64,000 nucleotides of DNA from an uncultured bacterium (lineage in GTDB: Bacteria; Cyanobacteriota; Vampirovibrionia; Gastranaerophilales; Gastranaerophilaceae), in the NCBI GenBank assembly GCA_905215335.1, contig CAJMPQ010000002.1, positions 1 to 64,000 on the forward strand, given 5' to 3'. The position numbers and the translations under genes are program-made. This document shows, one piece after another, positions 44,468 to 53,794 of this stretch. The notes under the pieces were generated by a model. It did not search any database, was not told the origin of the DNA, and saw only the letters and a program-made list of their open reading frames with translations. Within the stretch, counting starts at the first letter, position 1, and each line of letters begins with the position of its first letter.

Positions 44468-46786
44468 TTAGTTTTCTTGAGTTGTTGTTTCTTCTTCGGT
44501 AGCTTCTTTCTTAAATCCGCATTTTATGTTAGAGCAAGCTATAACTGTTCCTTTTTTCAAAACTTTTTTTACTAATAAACTACCACAAGTTGGACATTTT
44601 TCTCCTGTAGGTTCGTTCCATAGCACAAAGTCGCAGTCTGGGTATTTGTCGCACCCGAAGAATACTGTACCTCGTTTAGATTTTCTTTCTACAATTGTTC
44701 CCTTTCCACATTTTGGACAAGTTACACCTGTTGATTTTCTGAAAGGTTTACGGTGTTTGCATTCTGGATTTGTACATTCCATGTATTTTCCGTAAGGTCC
44801 GATTTTAAAAATCATATCTGAGCCACATTTTTCACATTTTTCTTCGCAAATTTCTTGCGGTTTTTCTGAATTTTCTTCTCCTTGTTGTTCAGCTTCCATT
44901 TCTTGCATAACATTTAGAGACATTGCAGTTTTACATTCAGGGTATCCTGAACATCCTAAAAATTGTGTTCCCTTTTTACTTGTGCGTAAAACCATTGGTT
45001 TTCCACAATTTGGACAATTTATTTTTGTTTCTATTGTTACTCTTTCAGCTGTTTTCATTACAGAATTTACTTCTTCCATAAATGGTGTATAGAAGTCTTG
45101 TAAAACTTTTACCCATACAGCTTCTTTTTCTGCAATTTTATCCAGTTTTTCTTCCATACCTGCAGTAAACTTGTAATCCATGATATCCGCAAATTGTTCT
45201 ACAAGTTGTTTTGAAACTGTACGTCCAAGTAATGTTGGTTTTAAAGCTTTATCTTTTTTTTCAACATATTTTCTAGTTTGAATAACCGTGATAATTGTTG
45301 CGTATGTTGACGGACGGCCAATACCATATTCTTCTAAAGCTTTAACTAATGATGCTTCATTATATCTAGGTGGAGGTTGTGTAAAGTGTTGTTTAGGATT
45401 AACTTTTTTACAAACAACTTTGTCACCTTTTTCTAAATCCGGAATTTTTGCATCCGATTCTTTTTCATCTTCTTCAGAATCATTATATAATGTTAGGAAA
45501 CCGTCAAACATAATTTTGCTTGTACCAGCTTTTAGGGTATAGTCTCCTGAATTGATTTCAATCGATTTATTTGCAATTTCAGCAGGTGCCATTTGGGATG
45601 ACATGAATTTTTCCCAAATTAGTTTGTATAATTTATATTGGTCATTATCCAAATATTTTTTTATGCTTTCAGGAGTTCTTTCAGGATAAGATGGACGAAT
45701 TGCTTCGTGGGCATCTTGTACATTTTGTTTTCCTTTTACATAAACATTAGGATCTTTTGGATAATATTTTTCACCATAATTTTGCAATATGAAATCGTGT
45801 GCCATATTTTGAGCATCATCTGAAACTCTGACACTATCTGTTCTCATATAAGTGATTAAACCGACTGGAGTACCATCAATTTCAATACCTTCGTATAATT
45901 TTTGAGCAACTTGCATTGTTTTTGAAACTCCAAAACCTAGTTTTGATGATGCTGCACGTTGCATTGTTGAAGTTATAAATGGTGCTGTTGGTTTTCTTTT
46001 TATAGTTTTTTTAGTAACTTTTGAAACTTCAAATTTACTTTCAGGATTTGTTAAATAGTCAACAATTTTTTGTGCTTCTTCTTTATTTTTTATTGTTTTT
46101 TCAATTGATTTATTTTTTATTTTTGACAATTCAGCTTCAAAAAGTTTCCCATCTTTATCTAAATTTGCGTGAATAGACCAATATTCTTGAGGTATGAATT
46201 TTTCAATTTCTTCTTCTCTTTCGCAAATCATACGTAGAGCAACTGATTGTACACGACCAGCTGAAAGATTTCTATTACCTATTTGTTTCCATAGTACAGG
46301 GCTCAATTTAAAACCTACAAGCTTATCTAAGATTTGTCTTGTTTGTTGAGCTTGAACCATATCCATATCAATACCGCGAGGATTTTCTACGGAATGTTTA
46401 ACTGCTTTTGGAGTAATTTCGTTAAATACAATTCTGCAAATTTTTTCATCAGGCACTTTTAGAATTTGTCTAACATGCCATGCAATTGCTTCTCCTTCAC
46501 GGTCGGGGTCGGATGCAAGATAAATTTTATCTGCTTTTTTTGCTAAGTCGTTTAATTTTTTTACAACTTGTTGTTTGCCGGGGATAATTTCAAATTTTGG
46601 TTCAAAGTTATTATTAACATCAAAACCTAAATTTTGAGTTGCAGCATCTTTAGTCGGAAGATTTCTAACGTGTCCGTAACTTGCTTCTATTTGAAAACTA
46701 TCTCCTAAAATTTTTTTTATAGTTTTAGATTTTGCAGGAGATTCGACTATTACTAATGATTTCTCTTTTTTATTTGCCGTTGCCAT
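44468..46786 (-). CDS. topA: DNA topoisomerase I
   Basis: Type IA topoisomerase relaxing negative supercoils. 772 residues. TOPRIM domain (LVIVESPAKSKTI, SDPDREGEA), active-site Tyr in GLITYMRTDSVR, and four C-terminal zinc ribbons with C-x2-C ... C-x4-6-C pairs (CPNCGKP, CEKCGSD, CPKCGKG, CPTCGSL), the last ending in CSNIKC. Between dprA and aroE on the same strand. Confidence 0.96.
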   Translation of the reverse strand: MATANKKEKSLVIVESPAKSKTIKKILGDSFQIEASYGHVRNLPTKDAATQNLGFDVNNNFEPKFEIIPGKQQVVKKLNDLAKKADKIYLASDPDREGEAIAWHVRQILKVPDEKICRIVFNEITPKAVKHSVENPRGIDMDMVQAQQTRQILDKLVGFKLSPVLWKQIGNRNLSAGRVQSVALRMICEREEEIEKFIPQEYWSIHANLDKDGKLFEAELSKIKNKSIEKTIKNKEEAQKIVDYLTNPESKFEVSKVTKKTIKRKPTAPFITSTMQRAASSKLGFGVSKTMQVAQKLYEGIEIDGTPVGLITYMRTDSVRVSDDAQNMAHDFILQNYGEKYYPKDPNVYVKGKQNVQDAHEAIRPSYPERTPESIKKYLDNDQYKLYKLIWEKFMSSQMAPAEIANKSIEINSGDYTLKAGTSKIMFDGFLTLYNDSEEDEKESDAKIPDLEKGDKVVCKKVNPKQHFTQPPPRYNEASLVKALEEYGIGRPSTYATIITVIQTRKYVEKKDKALKPTLLGRTVSKQLVEQFADIMDYKFTAGMEEKLDKIAEKEAVWVKVLQDFYTPFMEEVNSVMKTAERVTIETKINCPNCGKPMVLRTSKKGTQFLGCSGYPECKTAMSLNVMQEMEAEQQGEENSEKPQEICEEKCEKCGSDMIFKIGPYGKYMECTNPECKHRKPFRKSTGVTCPKCGKGTIVERKSKRGTVFFGCDKYPDCDFVLWNEPTGEKCPTCGSLLVKKVLKKGTVIACSNIKCGFKKEATEEETTTQEN

Positions 46787-46800
46787 TTATAAATTTCTCT

Positions 46801-47889
46801 CTATACTCTTTTATATCTATCCCCGTTACCTTGTTTTATTATGCCTTTAAGCTCCATTGTTGTCAAGTTCATAAGTAAATCTTCAAGGTTTAGTTTTGTT
46901 AGGGTAAGCAATTCATCAATTCCTTTTTCTTCAATTTGAAGATTTTCATATATTTTTTCTTCATCAGGAGTTAGCATTGGTAATGTTAATTGTTGTTGCT
47001 TTGTTTCTTTTTTTATTTCCCAATTAAGTGCATCTAGAATATCTGCACTTTCCGTGACCATTGTTGCACCATTTTTTAGAAGTTTGTATATTCCTTGAGT
47101 ATTTGGATTTGAAATTTCACCAGGAATACACATTAGTTCTCTGCCTTGTTCCAAAGTTAAATTGGCTGTAATAAGAGCTCCACTTTTTAGTGATGCTTCA
47201 GCTACAAGTGTTCCGTAAGATAACCCTGATACTATTCTGTTTCTTTGTGGAAATCTGAATTTCATAGGCTCAAATGTAGGATAGTATTCACTAACTACAG
47301 CGCCATATCCGTTTTCGATATTTTGATAAAGAGTTTTGTTGCTTGTTGGATATACAAAATCAAAACCGCTTGCTATTACTCCAATTGTTTTAATATTATT
47401 CTCGATTGCTGCAGTGTGTGCAACTGTATCAATTCCAGAAGCTAACCCTGATACTATACAAATATCTGTGTTACTTAATTCTGAAATTATTTTTTTTAAA
47501 TTGTCTCTTGCGTGAGTACTGGCCTTTCTTGAGCCTACAATAGCTAATGTGCGCTCTAAATTACAATCAAAAAGTTTACCTTTATAATAAAGAACTGCAG
47601 GTGGATTTTCTATGTTTTTTAACAACTTTGGATAATTTTCATCTTCTAGTGTTAAAAAATTTATTCCTCTGGTTTCAACATTTGTAAAGGTTCTATCTAT
47701 ATCAACTTTATCTCTGTTTTTTATAAAATTTTCAGCTTTTCTTACACTTAATCCATCTATGTTTTTTAAGTCTTCTATTGATGAATTAAATGCTTTTTCA
47801 ATATCTCCAAAGTAGTTATATAATCTTTGGATGAATTTGCTATCTATTTGTTCAATTGAAGAAAATGCTATCCAGTATTTATTCTTCAT
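46801..47889 (-). CDS. dprA: DNA processing protein DprA
   Basis: Loads RecA onto incoming single-stranded DNA during natural transformation. 362 residues. N-terminal helix-hairpin-helix-like region (~1-70), Rossmann-like SLOG domain with IVGSRKAS, IVSGLASGIDTVAH and FPQRNRIVSGLSYG, and a C-terminal winged-helix-like domain. Starts 10 bp before the TPR gene stops (overlap), with AAAGGA upstream. comF is also in this window; other uptake genes are not. Confidence 0.95.
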   Translation of the reverse strand: MKNKYWIAFSSIEQIDSKFIQRLYNYFGDIEKAFNSSIEDLKNIDGLSVRKAENFIKNRDKVDIDRTFTNVETRGINFLTLEDENYPKLLKNIENPPAVLYYKGKLFDCNLERTLAIVGSRKASTHARDNLKKIISELSNTDICIVSGLASGIDTVAHTAAIENNIKTIGVIASGFDFVYPTSNKTLYQNIENGYGAVVSEYYPTFEPMKFRFPQRNRIVSGLSYGTLVAEASLKSGALITANLTLEQGRELMCIPGEISNPNTQGIYKLLKNGATMVTESADILDALNWEIKKETKQQQLTLPMLTPDEEKIYENLQIEEKGIDELLTLTKLNLEDLLMNLTTMELKGIIKQGNGDRYKRV

Positions 47890-48661
47890 TTGTTCCTTTT
47901 TTCTTTTTTATATTCTCAATTAATGCAGTAACGTTATTTTTCTCTTCTTCCGGAATATCAAAGTTTGAATAATCTTCTAAATATTCAATAGCATCATCAT
48001 AGTCGCCGCGTGCCATAAATAAGATTGCCACTTTTTTATATGGCATTGGAAATTTATTATTTGTAGCTATAGATTTCAAAAAGTTAGAAATAGCCTTGTC
48101 TATCTCATCATTTGCTTGGTATGCTTCTGCTAAATAATAATAAATCCATTCATTATCTTCTTTGTAATTTAATACATTTTCAAAATTTTCGATAGCTGAA
48201 TCATAGTTTCCAAGTTCAAAATAAGTTTTAGCTAAGTCATAGTATGCATCAAAATTATCTGGTTGTTTATCCAAAATGTATTCCAATTCATCAATAGCCA
48301 AATCTCTTTTTGCATCTTCCATATAAAATCTTGCAAGATAATGTCTGAAAATTAAATCATCAGGTAGCATATCAATTGCATAAGATAAAATATTTATACC
48401 TTCTCCAAGGCGTCTTTGTTTATAATAAATATCCACCAAATTGATATAGCATTGTGGAATTTTTGGATTTAATTCAATAGATTTTAGGTAATTTTTTTCG
48501 GCCTTTTCATCATTACCAGTATTTGCGTAACATAAGCCTAAATTATTATAAATTTCGGCATTATCTGTTTCAACTTCTAAAATAGATGAAAATAAATCTA
48601 TTGCACCGTTCCAATCTTGTTTTTTAAAACATTCTATTGCTCTATCAATTTTTTCTTTCAT
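47879..48661 (-). CDS. TPR-repeat protein
   Basis: 260 residues of consecutive TPR units (about seven; for example YNNLGLCYANTGNDEKAEKNYLKSIELNP broken over two helices). No signal peptide, so a cytoplasmic scaffold. Lies between lptA (4 bp upstream) and dprA (11 bp overlap), hence in one operon with lptC-lptA-topA-aroE. The role is unknown; an assembly factor for the envelope export complex is one possibility. Confidence 0.85.
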   Translation of the reverse strand: MKEKIDRAIECFKKQDWNGAIDLFSSILEVETDNAEIYNNLGLCYANTGNDEKAEKNYLKSIELNPKIPQCYINLVDIYYKQRRLGEGINILSYAIDMLPDDLIFRHYLARFYMEDAKRDLAIDELEYILDKQPDNFDAYYDLAKTYFELGNYDSAIENFENVLNYKEDNEWIYYYLAEAYQANDEIDKAISNFLKSIATNNKFPMPYKKVAILFMARGDYDDAIEYLEDYSNFDIPEEEKNNVTALIENIKKKKGTNEE

Positions 48662-48665
48662 TTTC

Positions 48666-49640
48666 TTATAATCCTAAAGTCATATTGTCATCATCAGAAC
48701 CAGAACCAATGTTTCTAATTACAGTTCTTGTATTGCCTTGAGCATCAAAGCTTTTTGGTTTTACTGTCATTTTGATTCTATCTGCATAAATTGTTCTAAC
48801 ACCTTCTGTTATACTTGAACGACCTGTAAAATATGCTTCATTTGGTTTTGAATCTGGTCCAGGGTATAATGTTACTTTTGGACCTTCAGCATAGTAATCT
48901 TGGTACCAAATTCTAACTTTACCACTAGCATTGAAAATTCCGCGTTTTTGATTATATTCTTGGTAGTTAGATTTTAAAGTTAATTTCGAACCATCATCCA
49001 TTGAAGCATTTGATGTTGTGTTTCCATATGCGGTTAAGTTTCCAGATGCAGCTTCATAGACAAATTTGTCGGCATAAGATTCATTCTTGTCTTGTTTTAC
49101 TCTGGCATTACCTGTTAAAACAAGTCTTTTTATGTCTCCATTTTTATCTGTTGTAATCTGTGCGGCATTTGAAAACGTTTCGATTTCTTTATACAACATT
49201 GTAACAGCTCCGGTTGCTGTCATTACTCCAGTTTTTGTATCATATTCTTGTACATCAGAGTTTATAACTACAACAGGAGTTTTACCTTCAAATACGATAG
49301 ATTGAGTATCGCCTTCTGCTCTAATAATCTTTGTTATTAATGATACTTTTAGAATATTAGCTTTTACTTCTCTTTTTTTGTTTTGTTTTACTTCAAAAGC
49401 ATAAGGTTTGTCATAGAAAGTTGCTGTATCAAGTTTTTGATCTTTTGTTAGATTTACATCAGCATTTTCTCCAACAACTTTTAGGTCATCAACTGAAACT
49501 TTAACGTTACCGTTAAATTTAATTTTATTATCAGCTTCATTGAAAGTTTGAGTTTTAGATTCTATAACTAAATCTGATGCTTGTACTGCTATACCTGTCA
49601 ATAATAACATTGAAATACAAGCCATTAATATTTTTTTCAT
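48666..49640 (-). CDS. lptA: LptA/OstA-like periplasmic protein
   Basis: 324 residues with a signal peptide (MKKILMACISMLLLTGIAVQA). Several OstA/LptA beta-jellyroll units: FNEADNKIKFNGNVKV, YDTKTGVMTATGAVTM, YNQKRGIFNASGKVRI. LptA polymerises in the periplasm as a bridge carrying lipopolysaccharide from LptC to LptD. About twice the length of the E. coli protein (185), so two jellyrolls. Starts in a T-ATG just after the lptC stop. Confidence 0.88.
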   Translation of the reverse strand: MKKILMACISMLLLTGIAVQASDLVIESKTQTFNEADNKIKFNGNVKVSVDDLKVVGENADVNLTKDQKLDTATFYDKPYAFEVKQNKKREVKANILKVSLITKIIRAEGDTQSIVFEGKTPVVVINSDVQEYDTKTGVMTATGAVTMLYKEIETFSNAAQITTDKNGDIKRLVLTGNARVKQDKNESYADKFVYEAASGNLTAYGNTTSNASMDDGSKLTLKSNYQEYNQKRGIFNASGKVRIWYQDYYAEGPKVTLYPGPDSKPNEAYFTGRSSITEGVRTIYADRIKMTVKPKSFDAQGNTRTVIRNIGSGSDDDNMTLGL

Positions 49641-49641
49641 A

Positions 49642-50223
49642 TTACTTTTTATCCTCATAAACTTTTGATACAGTGTGTCCACTAATTTTGAAACTATTAT
49701 AATCTGGACTTATTTCGATTTTATCAGCTGTAGATACAAGCTCTTTTCCTTTTTGGATTTTAACGTGTCCTTCTGCGATAATTGGCGAATGTGAATTTAG
49801 CCAATGTAGTTTGTCCGCTTTTAAAGTTATACCATCTTTTAGAGCAATGAAAGTATCTGCATATAGTGTAATATCTCCAACTTTAGAATCATAAGTTCCT
49901 TTTGAAGATTCAAAACTCATAGATACTTCATTATCTTTATAGAAATTTCCAATAACTTTATTTAGCTGAGCAATTCCGTTTTTACTGTCCCATTTACCTG
50001 TTTCGCCATATATTTCCCAGTATTTTTGCTCGTCTTTTGTCTCGGTTAAAATAATTCCTTGAACAACTGCTTCTTGCTCGTCTCCCTGATTTTGTAATTG
50101 TTGTCTGTTAAAATCATGGGTAATTATTCCAGCGGTGATGAAAGCCCAAGCTAAGATTCCGCCTAGAGCTAAGAACACCATAAAATATAAACGTTTTTTC
50201 TTTGGTAAATTCTTCCAGTTCAT
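49642..50223 (-). CDS. lptC: LPS export protein LptC
   Basis: 193 residues with one N-terminal TM helix (~11-33) and a periplasmic LptC/OstA-type jellyroll (for example GTYDSKVGDITLYADTFIALK and AEGHVKIQKGKELVSTADKIEI). It couples the LptBFG ABC transporter to LptA. The promoter's -10 box lies only seven bases before the ATG. Proof that the cell makes an outer membrane with LPS-like lipid. Confidence 0.9.
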   Translation of the reverse strand: MNWKNLPKKKRLYFMVFLALGGILAWAFITAGIITHDFNRQQLQNQGDEQEAVVQGIILTETKDEQKYWEIYGETGKWDSKNGIAQLNKVIGNFYKDNEVSMSFESSKGTYDSKVGDITLYADTFIALKDGITLKADKLHWLNSHSPIIAEGHVKIQKGKELVSTADKIEISPDYNSFKISGHTVSKVYEDKK

Positions 50224-50230
50224 ACCTAGG

Positions 50231-50239
50231 ATTTTAGCA
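50231..50239 (-). promoter_or_regulatory. Extended -10 promoter of lptC operon, possibly leaderless
   Basis: On the minus strand TGC then TAAAAT (50236-50231), seven bases before the ATG at 50223; only TAGGT precedes the ATG, too close to act as an ordinary ribosome binding site. Confidence 0.45.
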
Positions 50240-50338
50240 CAAAATAATGTAATGTTAAAATCTATTTTTTTGATTTAAAAATATCTTAATATTGCTGTCA
50301 TTATTCTTAATAATTAAGCATGTTATCTGATTTTGTAA

Positions 50339-50344
50339 TATAAT
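50339..50344 (+). promoter_or_regulatory. -10 box of dapA
   Basis: Perfect TATAAT 36 bases before the dapA ATG; the leader then carries AGAGGGA (50366-50372) as ribosome binding site. Divergent from the lptC promoter. Confidence 0.5.
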
Positions 50345-50380
50345 TAACATTGTCAGACTAGGAAATAGAGGGATATTTAT

Positions 50381-51283
50381 ATGGTACTTAGATATGATTG
50401 TGGTGAAGTTATCACGGCTATGGTTACACCAATGAATCGTTTTGGTTCAATTGATTATGATAGAGTTGAAAGTTTAACTAATCATTTGATAGAACATGGC
50501 AGTGATGCTCTTTTAGTTGCCGGTACTACAGGGGAATCTCCTACGTTAACTAACGAAGAAGAAATTGAGCTTGTTAGTACTGTAAAACGTGCAGCTGCAA
50601 ATAGAGCAAAAGTTATTTTAGGTGCAGGTTCTAATTCAACAGAAACTGCTATTGAGTTTACTAAATTTGCTCAAAAGGAAGAAGTTGATGCGATTTTATC
50701 AGTAGTACCTTATTATAACAAACCAAATCAAAGAGGTATTATAGAACATTTTTCAGCTGTGGCAAAATCTACAACATTACCTATTATTTTATACAATATT
50801 CCATCTCGCACAGGGGTGAATATGGAACCAAAAACTGTTGCTTATTTGGCTGAAAATTTTGAAAATATTGTAGGGGTTAAACAAAGTTGTCCTGATATGG
50901 ATAAAATTACAGAAATGAGAATGTTATGTCCAAATAATTTTGCAATATATTCAGGTGACGATAGTTTAACATTACCAATGATGTCACTTGGTGCTCACGG
51001 TGTAATTTCTGTGGCATCTCATTTGTTTGGTTCTGAATTGAAATCTATGATTAGAAACTTTAAAACTGGTGATGTTTTAGCTGCAAGAAATATGCATAAG
51101 ATTTTATATCCGGTATTTAAAGGTTTCTTTATGGCACCTAATCCTACACCTATTAAAGCAGCTTTAGCTTATAGAGGTATAATAGAAGATTATGTGAGAA
51201 GACCTTTGGTAACATTAACTGAAGATGAAAAAATTGAACTATTCAAAATAGTTGATAAGGTTAGTGAAGAATTAAGCGAGTAG
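50381..51283 (+). CDS. dapA: 4-Hydroxy-tetrahydrodipicolinate synthase
   Basis: Condenses pyruvate and aspartate semialdehyde, the first step toward DAP and lysine. 300 residues, TIM barrel. The Schiff-base Lys is in IVGVKQSCPD, catalytic Tyr in LYNIPSRTG, and GTTGESPTLT binds the pyruvate carboxylate. Complete. dapF is at 59.7 kb. Confidence 0.97.
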   Translation: MVLRYDCGEVITAMVTPMNRFGSIDYDRVESLTNHLIEHGSDALLVAGTTGESPTLTNEEEIELVSTVKRAAANRAKVILGAGSNSTETAIEFTKFAQKEEVDAILSVVPYYNKPNQRGIIEHFSAVAKSTTLPIILYNIPSRTGVNMEPKTVAYLAENFENIVGVKQSCPDMDKITEMRMLCPNNFAIYSGDDSLTLPMMSLGAHGVISVASHLFGSELKSMIRNFKTGDVLAARNMHKILYPVFKGFFMAPNPTPIKAALAYRGIIEDYVRRPLVTLTEDEKIELFKIVDKVSEELSE

Positions 51284-51378
51284 GGTTAGTACTTTTTTAC
51301 TTGTTTAATGTTATAAATAATAAAAGAAATTTAAAAAGGATTTGTTAATCAGTAGTACATATATAAGAGGGTAAAAAA

Positions 51379-52710
51379 TTGAAAAACAAGATTATTATGT
51401 TTTGGGTTATTGTTGCAATTGTAATTGCCTCACTTGTGACAATTTATAAAAAACCTACAAAACTCGGACTTGACCTTGTTGGTGGTTCAAGAATTATGCT
51501 TGAAGCTAAAACCACAGATACAGTCAGAAAAATTACTCCAGAAGTAATGAGCCGTTTGCAATATGCTATTGAAAGTCGTGTTAATAAACTTGGGGTATCT
51601 GAAACAAGTGTTGCTCAAGTTGGAGATAAAAGACTTTTAGTAGAAATTCCAAACGTTACAGATTTAAAAGAAGCAGAAGCTTTTCTAGGTAAAACTGCTC
51701 AATTGGAATTCAAACAACCTGTATTTGATGCAAACAAACAACCAAAAAGAGATGAAAATGGTATGTTAATGTGGGAACCTACAGGTTTGACCGGTGAAGA
51801 TTTAAAATCTGCATCAATTGGTTCAGACCAATCTGGTCAATGGACAGTATCTTTAGAATTTAATGGAAAAGGTGCTACAAAATTTGCTGAATTAACACAA
51901 AAATTAGTTGGTCAGCAAATGGCAATTTTCTTTGATAATGAAGAAATCTCAGCTCCAGTTATTAGAGAAGCTATTTTTGGTGGAAGAGCTGAAATTTCTG
52001 GTGGTAGCAGCGGATTTAAATATGAAGAAGCTGAAAAAATGGTTAACTTGTTAAATGCAGGTGCTTTACCAGTTCCATCAGATATTATTCAAGAAAATAC
52101 CGTGGGTCCTACTTTAGGTTCTGACAGTATTGAAAAATCAAAATTTGCAGCAATGATTGGTATTGGTTTCGTAATGTTATTCATGGTATTTGCATACAGA
52201 TTACCAGGTTTGATTGCTGACGTTGCGTTAATAGTTTATGGTTTAATTCTATTTGCTTTATTCAAAGCAATTCCTGTAACTTTAACATTGGCAGGTATTG
52301 CAGGTTTTGTATTATCTGTTGGTATGGCTGTAGATGCTAACATTCTTATTTTTGAAAGAACAAAAGAAGAATTAAAAGCTGGTAGAAACTTATTTACAGC
52401 TATTAATTCAGGTTTTGATCGAGCATTTACAAGTATTTTCGATTCAAATATGACAACAATTTTAACTTGTGTGATTTTGTATTTCTTAGGCACAAGTGTT
52501 GTTAAGGGTTTTGCGTTAACATTGGCGATAGGTGTTGTTGTTTCAATGTTTACAGCAATTACTGTTACTAAAAACTTCATGCACTTAATCTTCGGTACAG
52601 GTGAATTAAAATATCCTGCGTTATTCGGTCTTTCTAAGAACGATATCGGCAAAGGCTATGAAGTTCAGGAAACAAAACGTGAAAAAGCTCGTTTTGGTAT
52701 TTTAGACTAA
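51379..52710 (+). CDS. secD: Protein translocase subunit SecD
   Basis: Inner-membrane RND-type protein that with SecF uses proton motive force to pull preproteins out of SecYEG. 443 residues with an N-terminal TM helix, the P1 periplasmic head, and five C-terminal TM helices with GMAVDANILIFERTKEEL, the conserved RND motif. Starts with TTG, seven bases after AGAGGG. secF follows 22 bp downstream. Confidence 0.95.
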   Translation: MKNKIIMFWVIVAIVIASLVTIYKKPTKLGLDLVGGSRIMLEAKTTDTVRKITPEVMSRLQYAIESRVNKLGVSETSVAQVGDKRLLVEIPNVTDLKEAEAFLGKTAQLEFKQPVFDANKQPKRDENGMLMWEPTGLTGEDLKSASIGSDQSGQWTVSLEFNGKGATKFAELTQKLVGQQMAIFFDNEEISAPVIREAIFGGRAEISGGSSGFKYEEAEKMVNLLNAGALPVPSDIIQENTVGPTLGSDSIEKSKFAAMIGIGFVMLFMVFAYRLPGLIADVALIVYGLILFALFKAIPVTLTLAGIAGFVLSVGMAVDANILIFERTKEELKAGRNLFTAINSGFDRAFTSIFDSNMTTILTCVILYFLGTSVVKGFALTLAIGVVVSMFTAITVTKNFMHLIFGTGELKYPALFGLSKNDIGKGYEVQETKREKARFGILD

Positions 52711-52732
52711 GAAAGTAAGAGGTAAATATAAA

Positions 52733-53713
52733 ATGTTTAATTTTAAAAATAATGCAGTGCATGTTGTAAAATATAGAGTTTTATGGATGTGTATATCAGC
52801 AATTTTATTATTACCTGGAATTATTTCTATGGTGTATTCAATGATTACATATCCTACTCACACTCCTGTTAAAGTTGGTATTGATTATACAGGTGGTACA
52901 ATATTGCAGTATGGAACAAAGGAAGCTGTATCTAGTAATGATTTGGCAAAAACTAGAGAAAATTTAGATAAGATTGGTGTTACAAATGCTTATCTTCAAG
53001 TATTGAATGTAAACCCAACTCAAGAAAATGATAATATGAAATCAATTATTTCAATCAGAACAAAATTTATTGATGAAGGTTCTGATTTGGCTGCTGAAAT
53101 TACTAATGCTGTTCAAAAAGAATATAAGAACGCAGAATTGGTTCAAGTAACATCTGTTGGACCTACTTTAGGTAAAGAATTATTTAAGATGTCTATTTTA
53201 GCATTAGCTTTAGCTATTGTTGGTATGATTTTATATATTTCATTCCGCTTCAAGTTTGAATATGCTGTTGCCGCAATTCTAGGTTTGGTACACGATGTAT
53301 TATTTGTTCTTGGTGTATTTTCAATTCTAGGTTTGTTCTGTAATGTTCAAGTTGATGGTTTATTCTTGACAGCAATATTAACTTTAATTGGTTTCTCAAT
53401 TAATGATACTATTGTTACATTTGACAGAATAAGAGAAAACTTACGTTATTATGGTAAGAAAATGACTTATGGTGAAATTGTTGATGCTTCTGTTAATCAA
53501 ACAATTGCAAGAAGTGTTAATACCTCATTAACAGCATTTATTACATTAGCAGCTTTATATTTCTTTGGTGGTGTAACTACAAAAGATTTCGTATTGGCAA
53601 TGATGATAGGTGTTGTAGTTGGTACTTATTCAAGTATTTTCTTCTGCAGTATGCTTGTTGATTTCTGGGAAGAAAGAAAAGGCGCTAAAAAAGCAGTTGC
53701 AGTTGAAGGATAA
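52733..53713 (+). CDS. secF: Protein translocase subunit SecF
   Basis: 326 residues: N-terminal TM, periplasmic domain and five TM helices, with the GFSINDTIVTFDRIREN motif. It forms a complex with SecD in the inner membrane. The genes are separate here, as in Gram-negative bacteria, and not fused. Ends at a strong terminator. Confidence 0.95.
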   Translation: MFNFKNNAVHVVKYRVLWMCISAILLLPGIISMVYSMITYPTHTPVKVGIDYTGGTILQYGTKEAVSSNDLAKTRENLDKIGVTNAYLQVLNVNPTQENDNMKSIISIRTKFIDEGSDLAAEITNAVQKEYKNAELVQVTSVGPTLGKELFKMSILALALAIVGMILYISFRFKFEYAVAAILGLVHDVLFVLGVFSILGLFCNVQVDGLFLTAILTLIGFSINDTIVTFDRIRENLRYYGKKMTYGEIVDASVNQTIARSVNTSLTAFITLAALYFFGGVTTKDFVLAMMIGVVVGTYSSIFFCSMLVDFWEERKGAKKAVAVEG

Positions 53714-53738
53714 GTTCTTTATAACAGTTGGTAAAATT

Positions 53739-53772
53739 AAAATCTCCAAGATTTATTCTTGGAGATTTTTTT
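53739..53772 (+). terminator. Terminator of secDF
   Basis: 12-bp perfect stem AAAATCTCCAAG / CTTGGAGATTTT with a 7-nt loop and a T run. It lies between secF and the convergent pcrA gene. Confidence 0.9.
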
Positions 53773-53794
53773 TATTAGTATTTTTAATTTTTAA

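Noticed and set aside
52236..52652. 138-codon open frame antisense to secD
   Set aside because: Shadow of secD membrane helices; no upstream signals.
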